From Rhyzopertha dominica (lineage: Eukaryota > Arthropoda > Insecta > Coleoptera > Bostrichidae): 64,000 nt of DNA. The notes under the pieces are model-generated. The model did no database searches. It was given only the letters and a program-made list of their open reading frames with translations, and was not told where the DNA came from. The position numbers and the translations under genes are program-made. Location: contig QCXZ01000138.1 of NCBI GenBank assembly GCA_025024175.1, positions 46,285,092-46,349,091 of the forward strand, read 5' to 3'. Shown here one piece after another: positions 61,681-64,000 of this stretch (position 1 is the stretch's first letter; every line of letters begins with the position of its first letter).

Positions 61681-64000
61681 GTAAGTTCGCTTTTGTTTTG
61701 ACGGCTTTACAGCGAATGAAAACATCACATTGTCCTTTAAAGTTTTGTGTTGTTCCTTGAAGTATACAAGATGTCACTTGATTTCACATAAAATTGTATG
61801 AATGCTTGATGATTTACTAGTTTTTGACAGCATAGCAAATGGGATTTTGAAAACTTGCTTTATAACTAAAAGTTTTGGTTTTCTTTTGTTGCTTAATCAT
61901 TTAATTTAAAATATATGTTTGGTGCAATAACTTCGTCTTTTTGAAAAAATTGTGCATTAGTGCAATAAAATACTTTTCGGAACAATTCAGATTAATGAAA
62001 AAATTGTGGGGTACAAATCAGGGGAGTGTAAAGGGTGCCATATTCATTGTTTTGCTGTCAAAAGCTGGACAATCAAACCCACCATCACGCTGTATCATCT
62101 TAACCACCTATTGTTTTTTTTGTTCACCATTGTTGAAAGGCATGCGTCCAAAGAACAATCGTCCGTTTGTACATAATTTTCATGGCACCTGTACGTACCC
62201 ACAAAAGCTCGGATCATCTTGTGTTGTCGTGGCATTATAATCTTTTCCGTTTCTTTGCACAGAGTTGTCTTGGCCACCAAGAAAAAAGGCAGACACTGTC
62301 TTAGGTTATGAGCGTGATGCTGCAAGGAGACTTGAGTATTTTCTTTTTCTGTCTTTTGTTCTTTTCCTATCTGCTTGCCGGTAAGAATCGCTTAAATTCT
62401 TTCCGTCCCTCTGAAAGCATGCCGTATTTTGCATCTTGGACTTTTGATACTTTTATGTCACGTGAATGTTTCATTAATATATGTCAATTGGGTGTACATT
62501 ATTATTTTTTTAATGAAATAACAGTGTTATTAATCGTTTTAATGTAATCTTTGTTGCCTGCTCTTAAGAAAAATTAATACTTTTATTAACTGTAAAACAT
62601 CTTTCACTCAGTATATTGAGTTATAATAATATCTAACAGTTTTATATGTTTATATCTTTCATTTTTAGCAAAGTTGTCTAATGTATAGAGACTTGATAAG
62701 ATTCTGAAAAGCAAACATATTAGTAAAAAGCATCAAATTTTGTAAAAACAAACAAATTATGATGTCATTTAGACTTTATTACTCAGAACGATATAATAGC
62801 GAAAGGTGCCCCCACTGGGTTCTTAATTAAGAGTAGATCTCACACACCTAATTCCAGATCCCAGTTCCACTCCACTTTCCAGTTTTTGCCATTCAATCTT
62901 AAACCTTTAATTTTTTTTATCTCGGAAATCAGCATAAATAAAAGTCTTAAAAAAAAGAAGAGCTTATGTAGTTTGATTTGGTTTATTCTTAGCTAAATTA
63001 ATAACCCTTTACCATTACGGTACAACCTCCTTTCAGGGATAAAAACACATAGTACATAGAAGTATTAAAAATTAAACTGACTTTTAACAGATTCATCAAT
63101 TTAATTCGTGTTGTTATTTTTTGAACACCCTGTCTTAATTATTATTAAAATATTGTACAATGTCTGCTCTAGAATTCTTCAGTAGGTTCTTTATTATTTC
63201 TTATAGAGAAAAGGTACATAAACAAATTTTATCTTTTTAAATTATCAATTATCAAGTATCTAATCGTTCAACTTGAACACTTTGAATTAAATATTTGCTA
63301 TTATTTCTTTTTGATCCTTTTTTAATAATTTTAGTTTTACTAGTTGAATGTCATTTATGTAAAAGTAGAATAGATTGTTTTGCTTTCTTTTCATTAATTG
63401 TTTTTCTTATTTCAATATAGCAAAAAAGAAAGTGCAAAATAGAAAATTTATAATTTAGTAAGAACCTCTAAAGATAGGCCTAAAAGTGTAGTAATAACTT
63501 TCAAAGAGGACAAAATCCATGTCTGCTCATGTAAAAAAATACCTTTCTATTTAAGAAAATCAAGTTATCCAAGATACAATTTTTCAAGAATTAATATGCA
63601 AAAAATCTATATTTCACAAATGTTTTTTAAAACACATTTGTTTGATTTTTCATGTACTTTTGAATGGCGAAAACTGCCGTTATTCATTTTATTTTGTGAA
63701 ATATTAGTAATTTTTGAATGGTGTGGCCAAGCAAAAATAGAAAACCCTGTAGAAATTAAAATATTTTGATGTGGTAGTGTTTTACAAATATGGCAGAGTT
63801 TGTTCTTCACTTTTTCTCTACAATAATAAATAATGAAACACCTACAGACTTATTCCAAAGCAGTGGTGAATCCGGTATTGAATGAAGTGTAATAATATTT
63901 ATATATTGCAAGTATTTTAGGAGCAAAAATTAAACTAGAATTATTTTTTACTGTATGAGGTATGTATCTCTTTATAATGCACATGATTATATGTACTATA
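61681..64000. other. mbc intron 11 (partial)
   Basis: No exon recognised to the end of the window. It carries the third dispersed-repeat copy at 62795-63135. The paired frames at 61941-62325 on both strands are unassigned. Confidence 0.45.
62795..63135 (+). repeat. Dispersed repeat copy (mbc intron 11)
   Basis: Shares CACTTTCCAGTTTTTGCCATTC, GTTTATTCTTA and TACAACCTCCTTT words with the copy at 28640-28930 and ends ACACCCTGT near 63132, like the TACAGGGT start of the inverted copy at 39713. Confidence 0.6.

Overview
The window looks like nuclear DNA of an insect. It is AT-rich and packed with decayed transposable elements, and its intron-containing genes include a CtBP repressor and a Myoblast city/DOCK-type protein. 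The order cannot be fixed from sequence alone. Isolated single N bases mark a draft assembly.

Layout. From 1 to about 25.7 kb there is no host gene I can support. This part holds remnants of Tc1/mariner, pogo/Tigger and hAT DNA transposons, three or more non-LTR retrotransposons, MITE-like inverted-repeat elements and two GC-rich islands. From 25.9 to about 42.3 kb lies CtBP on the + strand: four coding exons (441 aa) with GC-rich exons in AT-rich introns. Its introns carry palindromic elements and a 3.9 kb hAT element with nested hairpins. From 43.0 to 46.15 kb there is a tandem duplication, a hammerhead-ribozyme-like foldback and two Tc1/mariner-type transposase remnants. From 46.37 to 48.32 kb a complete two-exon MFS sugar transporter lies on the - strand. 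Its start codon is 74 bp from the start codon of a divergent three-exon globin gene (48.39-49.00 kb, +). From 50.29 kb to beyond the end is the 5' part of mbc (DOCK1/2/5-like), with 11 coding exons covering the SH3 and DHR-1 domains. The DHR-2 (Rac-GEF) half lies outside the window.

The host genes are functionally unrelated: a nuclear corepressor, a membrane carrier, a haem protein and a Rac activator. The only arrangement that suggests shared control is the head-to-head transporter/globin pair. The mbc reading frame is interrupted once, by a one-base shift in an A run in exon 8. This is most simply a sequencing error or a local mutation, since all other exons and splice phases are intact.

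The most interesting non-genic signals are: the hammerhead-like motif at 44974-45059 and related foldbacks at 28.1 and 43-44 kb; two hAT-type elements whose 8-bp target duplications I can read directly, one splitting a reverse transcriptase frame; a family of TA-flanked CAGGG palindromes; and oppositely oriented Penelope-like fragments in an mbc intron.
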